DNA of 45,827 bases from Asanoa hainanensis (GCF_900188485.1 NZ_FZPH01000034.1:1-45827), one strand, 5' to 3'; positions 20,769-32,349 are shown, counted from the first letter of the stretch. The notes: generated from the sequence alone by a model not told the origin. Numbers and translations are program-made.

Positions 20769-21605
20769 CTACCGGGCATTCTGAAATTCGTTGGCCGATT
20801 CGGCCGGCTTGTCGCCCGCACCGGCGGCGCCGTGCTCTTCGGCAGCGGTGCGCTGCGTCGGCACTTCGGCTCGCCGGCCGGCGGCGAACCGCTCGGGCGT
20901 CAACCGGGGACCATACGCGAAGAAATACCACCGCAGATAACCGGGCATGAAACGCCCGAGGTCGAACCGGGACTCGCCGAGCTGGCGGTCGAGCCAGATC
21001 GTCGGGATCTCGGCCACCGGCCGGCCCAGCCGGGTCGCCTTGGCGGTCAGCTCCAGGCCGATCTCGAAGCCGGTCCGCGACTCGATGCCGACCTCACGGA
21101 CGAACTCCGTGTCGTACGCCTTGAAGCTGTTGGTGGCATCGCGGGTGCCGGCCCGGGCGAACAGGTGCAGCGACCGGCCCGCCCACTTCGACATCATCCG
21201 CTTGAACCGCGGGCCACCGACCTGCTGGCCGCCCGGCATGTAGCGGGACGCCGCGGCGACCACCACGCCGCGGTCGACCAGCCGCGCCAGGTCGTCGATC
21301 TGCCGGGGGTCGTCACAGCCGTCGGCCATGGTCACCACGGCGACCGGCGCCTGCGCGGCCGCGATGCCGAACCGGATCGCGTTGGCCGGACCACGCCCGT
21401 ACGTGTTGAGCACCGGCCGGACCCGCGGGTCGCTGCGGCCGATCTCCTCCGCGAAGGGCACCGTGGTGTCCTCGGGCATGTCGTGCACGACCAGGATCTC
21501 GGCCGGCAGCAGGACCTCGCGCAGGATCCGCTCGAGACAACGGACGATGTTCTCGCCCTCGTTGTAGACCGGAATGACGACCGAGACCCGCGGGGTAATG
21601 GTCAT
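20769..21605 (-). CDS. GT2-family glycosyltransferase (dolichol-phosphate-mannose-synthase-like)
   Basis: A 278-residue GT-A enzyme. RVSVVIPVYNEGENIVRCLERIL begins the nucleotide-binding fold. The acidic motif is in VVTMADGCDDPRQID rather than a plain DxD. DATNSFKAYDTEFV and TGFEIGLELTAKATRLG are typical of polyprenol-phosphate hexosyltransferases. The C-terminus ends in a hydrophilic tail with no membrane helix. It probably moves a sugar from a nucleotide donor to a polyprenyl phosphate or lipid-linked acceptor at the inner face of the membrane (inference). ATG 21605 overlaps the dehydrogenase stop by 4 bp. Confidence 0.9.
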   Translation of the reverse strand: MTITPRVSVVIPVYNEGENIVRCLERILREVLLPAEILVVHDMPEDTTVPFAEEIGRSDPRVRPVLNTYGRGPANAIRFGIAAAQAPVAVVTMADGCDDPRQIDDLARLVDRGVVVAAASRYMPGGQQVGGPRFKRMMSKWAGRSLHLFARAGTRDATNSFKAYDTEFVREVGIESRTGFEIGLELTAKATRLGRPVAEIPTIWLDRQLGESRFDLGRFMPGYLRWYFFAYGPRLTPERFAAGRRAEVPTQRTAAEEHGAAGAGDKPAESANEFQNAR

Positions 21606-22816
21606 ACCCGCACGCCCTGCCCGGTTAGGCCCCACATGTCGACGACCGGCTTGTCGGTGTCCAAATTGGCGTAGTCCGCGTGCGGTGCGGCGATGACCAG
21701 CAGGTCGGCCCGCTTGAGCACGTCGTCGAGCGGGGTGAACCGGTCGTCGACCACGTACGGGTCGGTGCAGAGCGTCTCGCGGGTCTTCAGCATCAGGATC
21801 TTGCGCAGCTTGTAGGCCAGGCTCTCGCGGGGGTCGTCGCTGCCACCCTTGAACGCCATGCCCAGGATGCCCACGGTCAGCTCGCTCAGGTCGAACCGCT
21901 CCTCGAGCCGGGAGACCAGGTAGAGCGGCAAACCCTCGTTGATCAGCATGGCCGAGTGGCCGAGCACGAAGTTGTTCCGGTTGAACGCGGCCAGCTGCAT
22001 CGTGTCCTTGAACAGGCACGGGCCCGCCGCGAAGCCGGGCATCGGGATGTCGGCGGCGCGGGGGTAGTCGAACGAGATCGCGTGCCGGATCCGGGCGAAG
22101 TCGAGGCCGAAGTCGTTGGCCATCATCCAGAACTGGTTGGCGGTCGCGAACTTGATGTAGCGCCAGGTGTTCGTGAACAGCTTGGCCAGCTCGGCCTCTT
22201 CGGGCTCGAGGTGCACGATCTGCGTGGTCAGGTTGCGGAACAGCGCCTCGGCCCGGGCCAGCGCGGTGGGGTTGCGGGCGGAGACGATCTGCGGCAGCTC
22301 GAAGAGCTCCGTCATCGCCTTGCCCTCGGCGATCCGCTCGGGGCAGAACGCGACGTCGACCCCGATGCCCTTGCCGGCGAGCAACTTCTCCGTCAGCGCG
22401 GTGACGCCCGGGTAGACGGTGCTGCGCAGGACGACGAGCTGGCCGTCGCGCAGGTATTCGGCGCACCGGTCCAGCGCCCGCGGCACGGCGCCGAGGTCGG
22501 GGTTGAGGTGCTCGTCGACCGGCGTGCCCACGACGACGACCAGGTTCTCGGCGGACCCGACGCTCGACGGCTCGGTGGTGGCCCGCAGCCGGCCGGCCTC
22601 GACCACGTCGGCCAGCACCTGCGCGGCGCCTTCCTCGGCGAACGGCAACGTGCCCGAGTTGACCACGTCGACGGCGGCGGCGTTGATGTCGTACAGCACG
22701 ACGGACAGGCCGCGCGACGCGAGTGCGATGCCGAGGGGCAGGCCCACCCGGCCGCAACCACCGACAATGCAAACGTCTACGTCGAACGTGGTCGCCGGCG
22801 CATCGGCAGAGGCCAC
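21602..22816 (-). CDS. nucleotide-sugar 6-dehydrogenase (UDP-glucose/UDP-ManNAc type)
   Basis: A 404-residue NAD-dependent oxidoreductase making a uronic-acid nucleotide sugar. The N-terminal Rossmann motif is CIVGGCGRVGLPLGIALASRG. VGTPVDEHLNPD, VVLRSTVYPGVT and FCPERIAEGKAM follow. The catalytic cysteine is in GFAAGPCLFKDTMQL, and the C-terminal domain has GILGMAFKGGSDDPRES. I chose GTG 22816 because GGGAG lies six bases upstream. It is the first gene of a dehydrogenase-glycosyltransferase-SDR transcript whose promoter shares an 18-bp element with another gene of the cluster. Which sugar is oxidised cannot be decided from sequence. Confidence 0.92.
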   Translation of the reverse strand: MASADAPATTFDVDVCIVGGCGRVGLPLGIALASRGLSVVLYDINAAAVDVVNSGTLPFAEEGAAQVLADVVEAGRLRATTEPSSVGSAENLVVVVGTPVDEHLNPDLGAVPRALDRCAEYLRDGQLVVLRSTVYPGVTALTEKLLAGKGIGVDVAFCPERIAEGKAMTELFELPQIVSARNPTALARAEALFRNLTTQIVHLEPEEAELAKLFTNTWRYIKFATANQFWMMANDFGLDFARIRHAISFDYPRAADIPMPGFAAGPCLFKDTMQLAAFNRNNFVLGHSAMLINEGLPLYLVSRLEERFDLSELTVGILGMAFKGGSDDPRESLAYKLRKILMLKTRETLCTDPYVVDDRFTPLDDVLKRADLLVIAAPHADYANLDTDKPVVDMWGLTGQGVRV

Positions 22817-22878
22817 TTGAAGCTCCCGTTGATTGGCGGACGCCGACACCTCAGCGCCGTTGGGTCGACAACCACCGC

Positions 22879-22896
22879 AGGCTAGCCGAACGTGAG
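22879..22896 (-). promoter_or_regulatory. promoter with shared 18-bp element, dehydrogenase operon
   Basis: Minus strand CTCACGTTCGGCTAGCCT ends in a -10-like TAGCCT (22884-22879). A TTGGCC lies 17 bp upstream, so transcription would start near 22872. The same 18 bp occurs at 25165-25148, upstream of the polytopic membrane protein gene. Confidence 0.6.
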
Positions 22897-22933
22897 GATT
22901 GGGCCAACCCCGGTGTGACGCATCGACCCCGGC

Positions 22934-22962
22934 TTCACGCCTTCGCGTAAAGCCTCTAAGGT
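22934..22962 (+). promoter_or_regulatory. promoter of the methyltransferase gene (leaderless)
   Basis: TTCACG (22934-22939), 17 bp, TAAGGT (22957-22962), then 7 bases to the GTG start at 22970. Transcription would begin at or next to the start codon, so no Shine-Dalgarno sequence is needed, and none is evident. Confidence 0.55.
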
Positions 22963-22969
22963 CTCTCGG

Positions 22970-23659
22970 GTGGCGGCTACGAATGAGCGGGACTTCTCGG
23001 GCGACGAGTTGGCGCAGCTCTACGACAACCGGTTCGACTCCGCGGAGTTGGAAGGCAAGCGGGTCCTGTGGGACGCGCTCTGCCGAGGTTTCTTCGACCG
23101 CTATGTCGGTCCGCAGGACACGGTCCTCGACCTGGCCGCGGGCACGTGCGAGTTCACCAACGCGATCCACGCGAAGCGGAAGATCGCGGTCGACCTGAAC
23201 CCCGACACCCCGAAGTTCACCGACGCCGAGGTGGTCATCGCGCCGAGCGACGACATGGCGGCGATCGGTGACGGCGAGGTCGACGTGGTGTTCACGTCCA
23301 ACTTCTTCGAGCACATGCCCGACAAGCGGGCGCTGCTGAGCACGCTCCACGAGGTCCGCCGGGTGCTGCGCCCGGGTGGCCGCCTGCTGGTGCTGATGCC
23401 CAACCTGCGGTTCGTCGGCGAGCGCTACTGGGACTACTTCGACCACCACCTGCCGCTCACGCACAACAGCCTCGTGGAGGGCCTGGAGCTCGCCGGGTTC
23501 AAAGCGCGCGAGGTGATCCCGCGGTTCCTGCCGTACACGGTCAAGGACTCGCCGGTGAAGGTTCGCCCGGCGTTCGTCCGCGCCTACCTCGGGCTGCGCC
23601 CGGCGTGGCGGATCCTCGGCAAGCAGATGTTCGTGGTCGCGGAGAAGCCCGCCGCCTGA
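22970..23659 (+). CDS. class I SAM-dependent methyltransferase
   Basis: A 229-residue cytoplasmic enzyme of the Methyltransf_11 type. SAM-binding motif I is TVLDLAAGTCEFTNAI (glycine-poor: AAGT rather than GxGxG). The acidic residue after beta-2 is in IAVDLNPD, followed by APSDDMAAIGDGEVDVVFTSNFFEHM and LHEVRRVLRPGGRLLVLMPNLRF. The C-terminal part (DHHLPLTHNSLVEGLELAGF) is acceptor-specific. It is divergent from the nucleotide-sugar dehydrogenase operon, so a sugar or lipid-linked glycan is a reasonable acceptor (inference). The GTG start at 22970 has no ribosome-binding site but has a -10 box 7 bp before it. Confidence 0.92.
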   Translation: MAATNERDFSGDELAQLYDNRFDSAELEGKRVLWDALCRGFFDRYVGPQDTVLDLAAGTCEFTNAIHAKRKIAVDLNPDTPKFTDAEVVIAPSDDMAAIGDGEVDVVFTSNFFEHMPDKRALLSTLHEVRRVLRPGGRLLVLMPNLRFVGERYWDYFDHHLPLTHNSLVEGLELAGFKAREVIPRFLPYTVKDSPVKVRPAFVRAYLGLRPAWRILGKQMFVVAEKPAA

Positions 23660-23681
23660 GCGGCGGGCCCCTCGTTCTCGT

Positions 23682-25097
23682 TCAGCCCAGCCGGTTGCAG
23701 GGGATCCGCACGTACCACCAGTCGTGGCGGTACTGGAACGTCCCCCGGCCCTCGTGGACGTCGCAGTAGGCGTGTGCCTGGCGGACCGTCTCGGTCCACG
23801 GCTGGCTCGCGGAGCGCCCGTTCGGGCCCCGCAGGTTGACCGCGCAGACGACCGCGAGCAGCACCACGAAGGCCAGGACCGGCACCCGGGACGCGAGTCG
23901 AGGCCGGGCCACCGCGTTGTCCGACTCGGCCCGCGGGGCGGGCCGCAGCAGTGCCGCCAGGGCCACGTAGAACAGCAGCGCGACCGGGATGACGTAGCGC
24001 GGCTGGGTCCAGCCGAAGCTGCCGACGGAGATCGCGAAGAACAGCCCACCGACCCCGACGGCCGCGATCGCGAGCGGCCAGTGCGGGCGGGTCATCCGCC
24101 GCAGGGCGAGCAGCACGATCGCCGCCACGATCGCCCAGGCGACCAGTGCGAGCACGATGTGCGCCGCGGTGCCGATGCTCAGCGGCGCGACGGCGCCGGT
24201 GACGGTGGTGCCGGGTCCGCCGAGCCACTTCTCACCGAACAGCGCCCGCGGGATGGCCGTGCCGGCGTACTCCTTCAACAGGAAGATGGGGTTGTAGTCC
24301 GGGTCGCCGATCCCGTCGCGGCTGGTCCGGCCGGTGACCGTGAAGAAGCCCTGCAGCGCGAGCCCGGCCAGCGCGCCCAGGGCCATCAGGCGGGTGACCC
24401 AGTCGCGGACGAACCACAGCCGCAGCGCCAGCAGGGGCAGCAACATGACCGGCAGGATGCTGCAGCTGCCCGCGTAGAGCACCGGCAGGATGGCGACCAC
24501 CTTGCCGCCGATCGTGCGCGGCCGCCACAGCACCGCCCAGAACATCGCGTAGAACGCGAAGAACTGCACGGTCGCGATGTCGTTGTCGGCCTGGGTGTGC
24601 GCGACCGGGACCATCACGACCGGCACCGCCACGAGCAGCCGCAGCCACCACTGGGTGAAGAACCGGCCGCTGGCGGTGAACGCGATCGCGGCGGTCGAGG
24701 CGATCAGGAAGACCGCGATCAGCGTCAGCACCGGAGCGGACCACCGGACGCCGAACAGCGAGGAGAATTCGGCGGCGATCCGCGGGCCGACGTGGACGTA
24801 GCCGTTGAACGGGTCGAGGATGACGTGCGTCGCCGGCGAGTTGCTGAACGCGCCGTTGAAGAAGCGCTTCGCGTCCTCGATCCAGATCGAGTTCAGCGCT
24901 CCGGGACCGCCGGTACGCGAGATGCTGATGCCCATCGCGGCCAGGAAGCCGAGGACGCCGAGCGCGATCGCCCGGCCGGAGGGGCCGTTGGCGGCCGGCT
25001 CCGGAAACAGCTCGCGCAGCCAGCCGGCCAGGCGCGGCCCGGCCGGCACCGGAGCGTCAGGGACGCGCACGTCCGTACGCACATTTCCCGTGGACAC
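23682..25097 (-). CDS. polytopic membrane protein, GT-C-like, function unknown
   Basis: A 471-residue protein with about 10-11 hydrophobic helices, a cytoplasmic N-terminal arm of ~45 residues and a soluble C-terminal ~60-residue tail rich in aromatic residues (FQYRHDWWYVRIPC). The first large loop contains ALNSIWIEDAKRFFNGAF, where an acidic pair after helix 1 recalls GT-C glycosyltransferases that use polyprenyl-phosphate sugars. I do not recognise the exact family. I chose GTG 25097 because GGGGG lies six bases upstream and the shared 18-bp promoter element sits ~50 bp upstream; the frame is open to 25256. It is convergent with the methyltransferase and fits the surrounding glycan cluster. 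Confidence 0.7.
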   Translation of the reverse strand: MSTGNVRTDVRVPDAPVPAGPRLAGWLRELFPEPAANGPSGRAIALGVLGFLAAMGISISRTGGPGALNSIWIEDAKRFFNGAFSNSPATHVILDPFNGYVHVGPRIAAEFSSLFGVRWSAPVLTLIAVFLIASTAAIAFTASGRFFTQWWLRLLVAVPVVMVPVAHTQADNDIATVQFFAFYAMFWAVLWRPRTIGGKVVAILPVLYAGSCSILPVMLLPLLALRLWFVRDWVTRLMALGALAGLALQGFFTVTGRTSRDGIGDPDYNPIFLLKEYAGTAIPRALFGEKWLGGPGTTVTGAVAPLSIGTAAHIVLALVAWAIVAAIVLLALRRMTRPHWPLAIAAVGVGGLFFAISVGSFGWTQPRYVIPVALLFYVALAALLRPAPRAESDNAVARPRLASRVPVLAFVVLLAVVCAVNLRGPNGRSASQPWTETVRQAHAYCDVHEGRGTFQYRHDWWYVRIPCNRLG

Positions 25098-25147
25098 ATC
25101 TACCCCCGCGTCAGGGCGCGCGGCGCCACCGGACTCGAAACATCCGT

Positions 25148-25165
25148 AGGCTAGCCGAACGTGAG
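25148..25165 (-). promoter_or_regulatory. second copy of the shared 18-bp promoter element
   Basis: Exact copy of the element at 22879-22896 (CTCACGTTCGGCTAGCCT on minus), with TAGCCT in the -10 position and a start near 25141, about 45 bp before the GTG of the membrane protein gene. No clear -35 lies at the right distance here, so a bound activator or another sigma factor may be used. Confidence 0.55.
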
Positions 25166-25190
25166 ACGGCGACCTATTCCGGTCGCCGTC
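25165..25190 (-). terminator. pheT terminator hairpin
   Basis: A perfect 10-bp stem GACGGCGACC/GGTCGCCGTC with a 6-base loop begins at the pheT stop codon. There is no U-tract. It separates the pheST transcript from the promoter element at 25148. Confidence 0.7.
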
Positions 25191-27684
25191 ACGCGCCCCG
25201 CAGCGTCGCGCCGAACCGGTCGGCCGCCGCGGCGACCGCCGCGTCGCGGGCCGCAACGGCCTCCTCGACGGTCAGCGTGCGGTCCGGCGCGCGGAAGGTC
25301 AGCTTGTAGGCCAGCGACTTGCGGCCGGCGCCGAGCTGCTCCGACGCGTACACGTCGAAGAGCCGCACCGACTCCAGCAGCTCGCCCGCGCCGTCCACGA
25401 TCGCCTGTCGCACATCGGCCGCCGGCACGCCGTCGCCGACCACCAACGCCACGTCGATCAGGGCGGGCGGGAAGCCGGAGACCCGCGGCGCCGGTGTCAC
25501 CGGGGCCGCCGGCAGCGCGTCCAGGTCGAGCTCGACGGCGGCGGTGCGCTTGGGCAGGTCCAGCGCGCGGACCACGGCCGGGTGCAGCTCGCCGGCCCAG
25601 CCGACCACCGCGTCGTCGACCGCGATCGCCGCGCACCGGCCCGGGTGCCACGGCGCGATCGCCGCGGAGCGGACGCTGACCCGCTCCTCCGGGATGCCCG
25701 CGGTGTCCAGCACGGTCCGCGCGGCCTGCACCGCGTCGGCCCAGCTCGCGGGTCGCCCGCCGGCCCACCAGCCGGTCGGCTCGACCTCGCCGGCCAGCAC
25801 CACGGCGACGTGCCAGGGCTGCGCGGGGACCACCGCGTCGGCGGCCGCGAACACGGAGTCGGCCGGGCGCTCGTCGACGCCCATGGCGGGCGGCGCACCG
25901 GCGCCGGAGCGCGCCTGGAACACCACGCCGACCTCGTAGAGCGCGAGGTCGCGGGCGCCCCGGCCGACGTTGCGGCGCAGCGTGGCCAGCAGCGGCGGCA
26001 GCAGGGTGGTGCGCAGGTACGGCTCTTCGTCGGAGAGCGGGTTGGCCAGCCGGACCAGCGACCGCCGCGGGTCGTCGTCGGCGATGCCGAGCGCGTCGAG
26101 CGCCGGAGTGCCGACGAACGGGTACGAGAGCACCTCCACGTGCCGGGTCTCGGCGAGCGCGCGGGCCACCGAACGGCGGCGGCGCTGCTCGTCGGTCAGG
26201 CCACGGCCGGCCGGGGCCAGCGGCAGCCGCCCTGGCACCTTGTCGTAGCCGTCGAGGCGGACCACCTCTTCGACCAGGTCGGCCGGGTCGGTCAGGTCGG
26301 GGCGCCAGGTCGGCGGCACGGCGGAGAGCCGCTCGCCGTCGACGGTCACCGTGCACCCGACCGCTTCGAGCAGGCCGACCACGCGGGCCGGCTCGTAGAC
26401 CACGCCGACCCGCCGGGTGGGCAGGTCGACCGCCATGTCGACGGGGGTACGCGGGCGGACCGCGTCGACGTCGAGGATCTCGTCGCCGGTGGTGCCGCCG
26501 CCGTACGTGGTCATCAGCGTCACCGCGCGCTCGAGCGCGACCAGCGGCAGCGCCGGGTCGACGCCGCGCTCCCAGCGCTTGGCGGCCTCGCTGAACAGCT
26601 TGTGCCGGCGGGCGGTGCGACCGACCATCACCGGGTCCCAGTGCGCCGCCTCGAAGAGCACGTCGGTCGTGCCGACGTGCACCTCGCTGGTCTCGCCACC
26701 CATCACCGCGGCCAGCGAGATCGGCCCGCTGTCGTCGCAGATCACCATGTCTTCCGCGTCGAGGGTGCGGTTGGCGCCGTCGAGCGTCGTCAGCTTCTCC
26801 CCCGCCGTCGCCCGGCGCACCACCAGCGGGCCGCGCAGCCGGTCGAGGTCGAAGGCGTGCATCGGCTGGCCGAGCTCGAGCATCAGGTAGTTGGTGATGT
26901 CGACCGGCAGCGAGATGGTGCGGATGCCGGCCTGGGTGAGCCGGCGGGCCATGAACGCGGGCGTCGCGGCGGCCGGGTCCACTCCCCGGACCGCGCGGGC
27001 GGCGAACCGGTCACAGCCGATCGGGTCGCGCACGTCGACCGGGTACGCCGGCTCGGCGGTCGCGCCGGGCGCCGGGTGCAGGGCCGGGTCGCGGAACGGC
27101 AGGCCCAGGGCCAGCGCGAGCTCGCGGGCGATGCCGCGCACCGACATCGCGTACCCCCGGTCGGGGGTGATCTCGACCTCGACCAGCACGTCGTCTAGCC
27201 CGACGATCGGGCGGGCGTCGTCGCCGGGGTTTGCCGTCGTGTCGGCGGGCAGCACGATGATGCCGTCGTGGTCGTCGCCGAGGCCCAGCTCGCGGGCTGA
27301 CGTGATCATGCCGGCCGACATGTGGCCGTAGGTCTTGCGCGCGCCGATCTCGAAGCCGCCGGGCAGCACGCCGCCGGGCAGGATCACCACGACCAGGTCG
27401 CCGGGCGCGAAGTTGCTGGCGCCGCAGACGATCTCCTGCGGCTCCCCCGTGCCGTTCGCCGAGCCGACGTCGACCGTGCAGAACCGGATCGGCTTCTTGA
27501 AGCCGGTCAGCTCCTCGACGGTCAGCACCCGGCCGACCACGAGGCCGCCGGTCACGCTCGTCCGGAGGTCGGCGACGGCGTCGACCTCGATGCCGAGGCC
27601 GACCAGCGCCTGCTCGAGGTCGGCGGCGGAGATGTCGGCCGGCAGGTCGACGTGCTCACGCAGCCAGGACAGTCCGACCCGCAT
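25189..27684 (-). CDS. pheT: phenylalanyl-tRNA synthetase beta subunit
   Basis: An 831-residue large subunit of the (alpha-beta)2 enzyme charging tRNA-Phe. Domain order is normal: LSWLREHVDLPADI, the tRNA-binding/EMAP-like domain (~40-150; VGRVLTVEEL, IVCGASNFAPGDLVVV), B3/B4 editing domain (~210-380), B5 domain (~400-480), catalytic-core-like domain (DLVEEVVRLDGYDKVPGRLPLA onwards) and a C-terminal anticodon-binding ferredoxin-like domain (FPPALIDVALVV ... KLTFRAPDRTLTVEEA). ATG 27684 follows the pheS stop directly with no gap, so both subunits are made together. Confidence 0.98.
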   Translation of the reverse strand: MRVGLSWLREHVDLPADISAADLEQALVGLGIEVDAVADLRTSVTGGLVVGRVLTVEELTGFKKPIRFCTVDVGSANGTGEPQEIVCGASNFAPGDLVVVILPGGVLPGGFEIGARKTYGHMSAGMITSARELGLGDDHDGIIVLPADTTANPGDDARPIVGLDDVLVEVEITPDRGYAMSVRGIARELALALGLPFRDPALHPAPGATAEPAYPVDVRDPIGCDRFAARAVRGVDPAAATPAFMARRLTQAGIRTISLPVDITNYLMLELGQPMHAFDLDRLRGPLVVRRATAGEKLTTLDGANRTLDAEDMVICDDSGPISLAAVMGGETSEVHVGTTDVLFEAAHWDPVMVGRTARRHKLFSEAAKRWERGVDPALPLVALERAVTLMTTYGGGTTGDEILDVDAVRPRTPVDMAVDLPTRRVGVVYEPARVVGLLEAVGCTVTVDGERLSAVPPTWRPDLTDPADLVEEVVRLDGYDKVPGRLPLAPAGRGLTDEQRRRRSVARALAETRHVEVLSYPFVGTPALDALGIADDDPRRSLVRLANPLSDEEPYLRTTLLPPLLATLRRNVGRGARDLALYEVGVVFQARSGAGAPPAMGVDERPADSVFAAADAVVPAQPWHVAVVLAGEVEPTGWWAGGRPASWADAVQAARTVLDTAGIPEERVSVRSAAIAPWHPGRCAAIAVDDAVVGWAGELHPAVVRALDLPKRTAAVELDLDALPAAPVTPAPRVSGFPPALIDVALVVGDGVPAADVRQAIVDGAGELLESVRLFDVYASEQLGAGRKSLAYKLTFRAPDRTLTVEEAVAARDAAVAAAADRFGATLRGA

Positions 27685-30191
<2,507 letters not shown>

Positions 30192-30220
30192 AACCCACCT
30201 CCCACCTCGAATGACCTACT

Positions 30221-30240
30221 GAACCGGAAACGCCGGGTTC
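30221..30240. repeat. hairpin near the left end of the TnpB element
   Basis: GAACCGG-AAACG-CC(g)GGTTC, an imperfect palindrome 30 bp upstream of the tnpB start and just beyond the methyltransferase stop. Subterminal imperfect palindromes at the left end are typical of IS200/IS605-group elements. The exact boundary is not determinable here; 30192-30257 contains nothing else obvious. Confidence 0.4.
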
Positions 30241-30257
30241 CCGACAACCTCGCAAGT

Positions 30258-31109
30258 CTACGGGCGACCGGCGGCGGGGCGGCGCAGGGCTCGGGCGCTC
30301 GCGTAGAGGCAGACAGCGGCCGCCGCGGCCAGGTTGAGGCTTTCCGCGCGGCCGTGGAGCGGCACCCGGACACGGTGGTCGGCGGCGGCCAGGAGGTCGT
30401 CGGGCAGGCCGTGCGCCTCGGAGCCGAACAGCCAGGCGGTGGGTCGGGCGAGGCCGCCGGTGTCGGCGAGGTCGTCGAGGTCGGTGTCGCCGTATCCCGT
30501 GGCCGCGAGCACGGTCAGGCCGCTGGCCTTCAGGCTCTCGACGGTCGCGGCCGGGTCGGCGTCCCGGACCAGGTCCGTGTGGAAGACGCTGCCCGCTGAC
30601 GCCCGGACACATTTCCCGTTGTACGGGTCGACGGCGTCACCGGCGAACACGACGGCCTTGGCTCCGGCCGCGTCGGCGGTGCGCAGAATGGTGCCGGCGT
30701 TGCCCGGGTCGCGGATCTCGGCCAGCACGGCGACCAGCCTCGGCGCTTTGGCGAGCGCGTCTTGCAGGCGTACCCCCGGCTGGTGGCAGACCGCGACGAG
30801 CCCCTGCGGTGCGACGGTCTCGGCCAGCGCGGCGATGGCGCCGTCCGTGACCAGGGTGGCGTCTTTGGTCAGGTCGGGGTGGCGCTCGACCGCCTCGGCG
30901 GTCGCGAAGAGCTCCTTGACGGCGTCGGCGGCGATCGCCTCACGGACCGCCTGTGGACCCTCGGCCAGGAACAGGCGGGACTCGTCGCGCTCGCGTCGCC
31001 GCTGAAGTCGGCGCGCAGCAATGACCCGGGGCGTCCGTTCGGTGAACGGAGCAACCCCGGGTCGCTGGTGGTGCTGTTGAGCCAATCGCTCAGGCGGCCT
31101 TCTGCGCAC
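30258..31109 (-). CDS. TrmH/SpoU-family rRNA/tRNA methyltransferase
   Basis: A SPOUT-class 2'-O-ribose methyltransferase of about 275-283 residues. The N-terminal substrate-binding domain ([22 protein letters not shown]) is followed by the knotted catalytic domain with the three SpoU motifs: [37 protein letters not shown] and [23 protein letters not shown]. The start is unclear: GTG 31109 overlaps the end of rplT by 20 bp, and a TTG eight codons later is also possible. In actinobacteria this gene sits between rplT and pheS and is thought to methylate 23S rRNA. The target position cannot be named from sequence. Confidence 0.93.
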   Translation of the reverse strand: MRRRPPERLAQQHHQRPGVAPFTERTPRVIAARRLQRRRERDESRLFLAEGPQAVREAIAADAVKELFATAEAVERHPDLTKDATLVTDGAIAALAETVAPQGLVAVCHQPGVRLQDALAKAPRLVAVLAEIRDPGNAGTILRTADAAGAKAVVFAGDAVDPYNGKCVRASAGSVFHTDLVRDADPAATVESLKASGLTVLAATGYGDTDLDDLADTGGLARPTAWLFGSEAHGLPDDLLAAADHRVRVPLHGRAESLNLAAAAAVCLYASARALRRPAAGRP

Positions 31110-31476
31110 CCGTGCCCTCGGCCGCGACGGCGGCCTTGGCGACCTCGACGATGGCCGCGAAGGCAGCCTCGTCGTGCACGGCCAGGTCGGCCAGGATCTT
31201 GCGGTCGACCTCGATCCCCGAGAGCTTGAGGCCCTGGATCAGCCGGTTGTAGGTCATGCCGTTCGCGCGGGCGGCCGCGTTGATGCGGGTGATCCACAGC
31301 TGGCGGAAGTCACCCTTGCGGTCGCGCCGGTCGCGGTACGCGTACTGCATCGAGTGCAGCACCTGCTCCTTGGCCTTGCGGTAAAGGCGGGAGCGCTGAC
31401 CGCGGTATCCGCTCGCGGTCTCGAGCAATGTGCGGCGCTTCTTCTGGGCGTTGACCGCCCGCTTGACGCGTGCCAT
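31090..31476 (-). CDS. rplT: 50S ribosomal protein L20
   Basis: A 128-residue ribosomal protein needed for early 23S rRNA assembly. [61 protein letters not shown] is the near-invariant L20 N-terminal half, in overlapping pieces. The C-terminal domain contains [22 protein letters not shown]. The last ten residues ([11 protein letters not shown]) are a short extension. ATG 31476 has AAGGAGAA upstream. It is the third gene of the infC-rpmI-rplT operon. Confidence 0.99.
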   Translation of the reverse strand: MARVKRAVNAQKKRRTLLETASGYRGQRSRLYRKAKEQVLHSMQYAYRDRRDRKGDFRQLWITRINAAARANGMTYNRLIQGLKLSGIEVDRKILADLAVHDEAAFAAIVEVAKAAVAAEGTGAQKAA

Positions 31477-31506
31477 CGAATGTTCTCCTTCGGTCGGTGG
31501 CGCGCG

Positions 31507-31701
31507 TCAGCGCCCGAGCAGCTTCTTGATGCGCTTGGTGTCGGCCTTCGAAATCTCTTCGGTGCCGGACAGCCGACGGGTACGGGTCGAGGACTTGCCC
31601 TCGAGCTTGTGCCGCTTACCGGCGGGCTCGTGCACGATCTTGCCGCCCCCGGTGACGCGGACGCGCTTGCCCGTGCCGGTGTGGCTCTTCATCTTCGGCA
31701 T
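31507..31701 (-). CDS. rpmI: 50S ribosomal protein L35
   Basis: A 64-residue, very basic ribosomal protein: [35 protein letters not shown] and [12 protein letters not shown] are characteristic of L35. It lies 21 bp after infC and 30 bp before rplT, with GGGGAGAAG before its ATG, in the standard IF3-L35-L20 order. Confidence 0.99.
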   Translation of the reverse strand: MPKMKSHTGTGKRVRVTGGGKIVHEPAGKRHKLEGKSSTRTRRLSGTEEISKADTKRIKKLLGR

Positions 31702-31722
31702 CTTGTTACGTCTTCTCCCCTG

Positions 31723-32349
31723 TCACTCGCCGGGATTTCCGGCGGGCCCGGCAGTCGCAGCCGGAGTCACCTCGGCGTCTTCCGGACGCGGCTCGCGCGT
31801 CGGCGCCTTGGTGTTCGCGGCCACCGCAGCGGCCTTGGTGGCCCGGTGCGGAGCCAACACCATGATCATGTTGCGGCCGTCCTGCTTAGGAGCGGCTTCG
31901 ACATATCCCAGTTCCGAGATCTCCGACTCGAGCCGGCGCAGCAGGCGGTAGCCAAGCTCCGGACGGCTCTGCTCGCGACCACGGAACATGATCGTCACTT
32001 TGACCTTGTCTCCGGCCTTGAGGAACCGCACGACGTGACCCTTCTTGGTCTCGTAGTCGTGCGGGTCGATCTTCGGACGGAGCTTCATTTCCTTGATGAC
32101 CGTCTGTTGCTGGTTACGCCGTGCTTCGCGAGCCTTCAGTGCGCTCTCGTACTTGAACTTGCCGAAGTCCATGAGCTTGCACACCGGCGGGCGCGCCATG
32201 GGCGCAACCTCGACCAGGTCCAGGTCTACATCCGCCGCCAGCTGAAGTGCACGCTCCAGGGGGACGATGCCCACCTGCTCGCCTTCAGGACCGACCAGTC
32301 GGACCTCTCGTGCCCGGATCTGCTCGTTGACGCGTGGTTCGACGCTGAT
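31723..32349 (-). CDS. infC: translation initiation factor IF-3 (probable ATC start)
   Basis: A 208-residue factor that binds the 30S subunit and proofreads start codons. [20 protein letters not shown] opens the N-domain; [17 protein letters not shown] leads into the linker; [36 protein letters not shown] and [13 protein letters not shown] make the C-domain. A ~40-residue Ala/Pro/Glu tail follows, as in many actinobacteria. No ATG, GTG or TTG lies at the conserved N-terminus. Homologues begin at this Ile, and GAGGAGG stands four bases before an ATC (32349-32347), so ATC is the likely start. IF3 genes commonly use such poor codons for autoregulation. An in-frame ATG ~26 codons upstream has no conserved sequence after it. 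Confidence 0.93.
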   Translation of the reverse strand: MSVEPRVNEQIRAREVRLVGPEGEQVGIVPLERALQLAADVDLDLVEVAPMARPPVCKLMDFGKFKYESALKAREARRNQQQTVIKEMKLRPKIDPHDYETKKGHVVRFLKAGDKVKVTIMFRGREQSRPELGYRLLRRLESEISELGYVEAAPKQDGRNMIMVLAPHRATKAAAVAANTKAPTREPRPEDAEVTPAATAGPAGNPGE

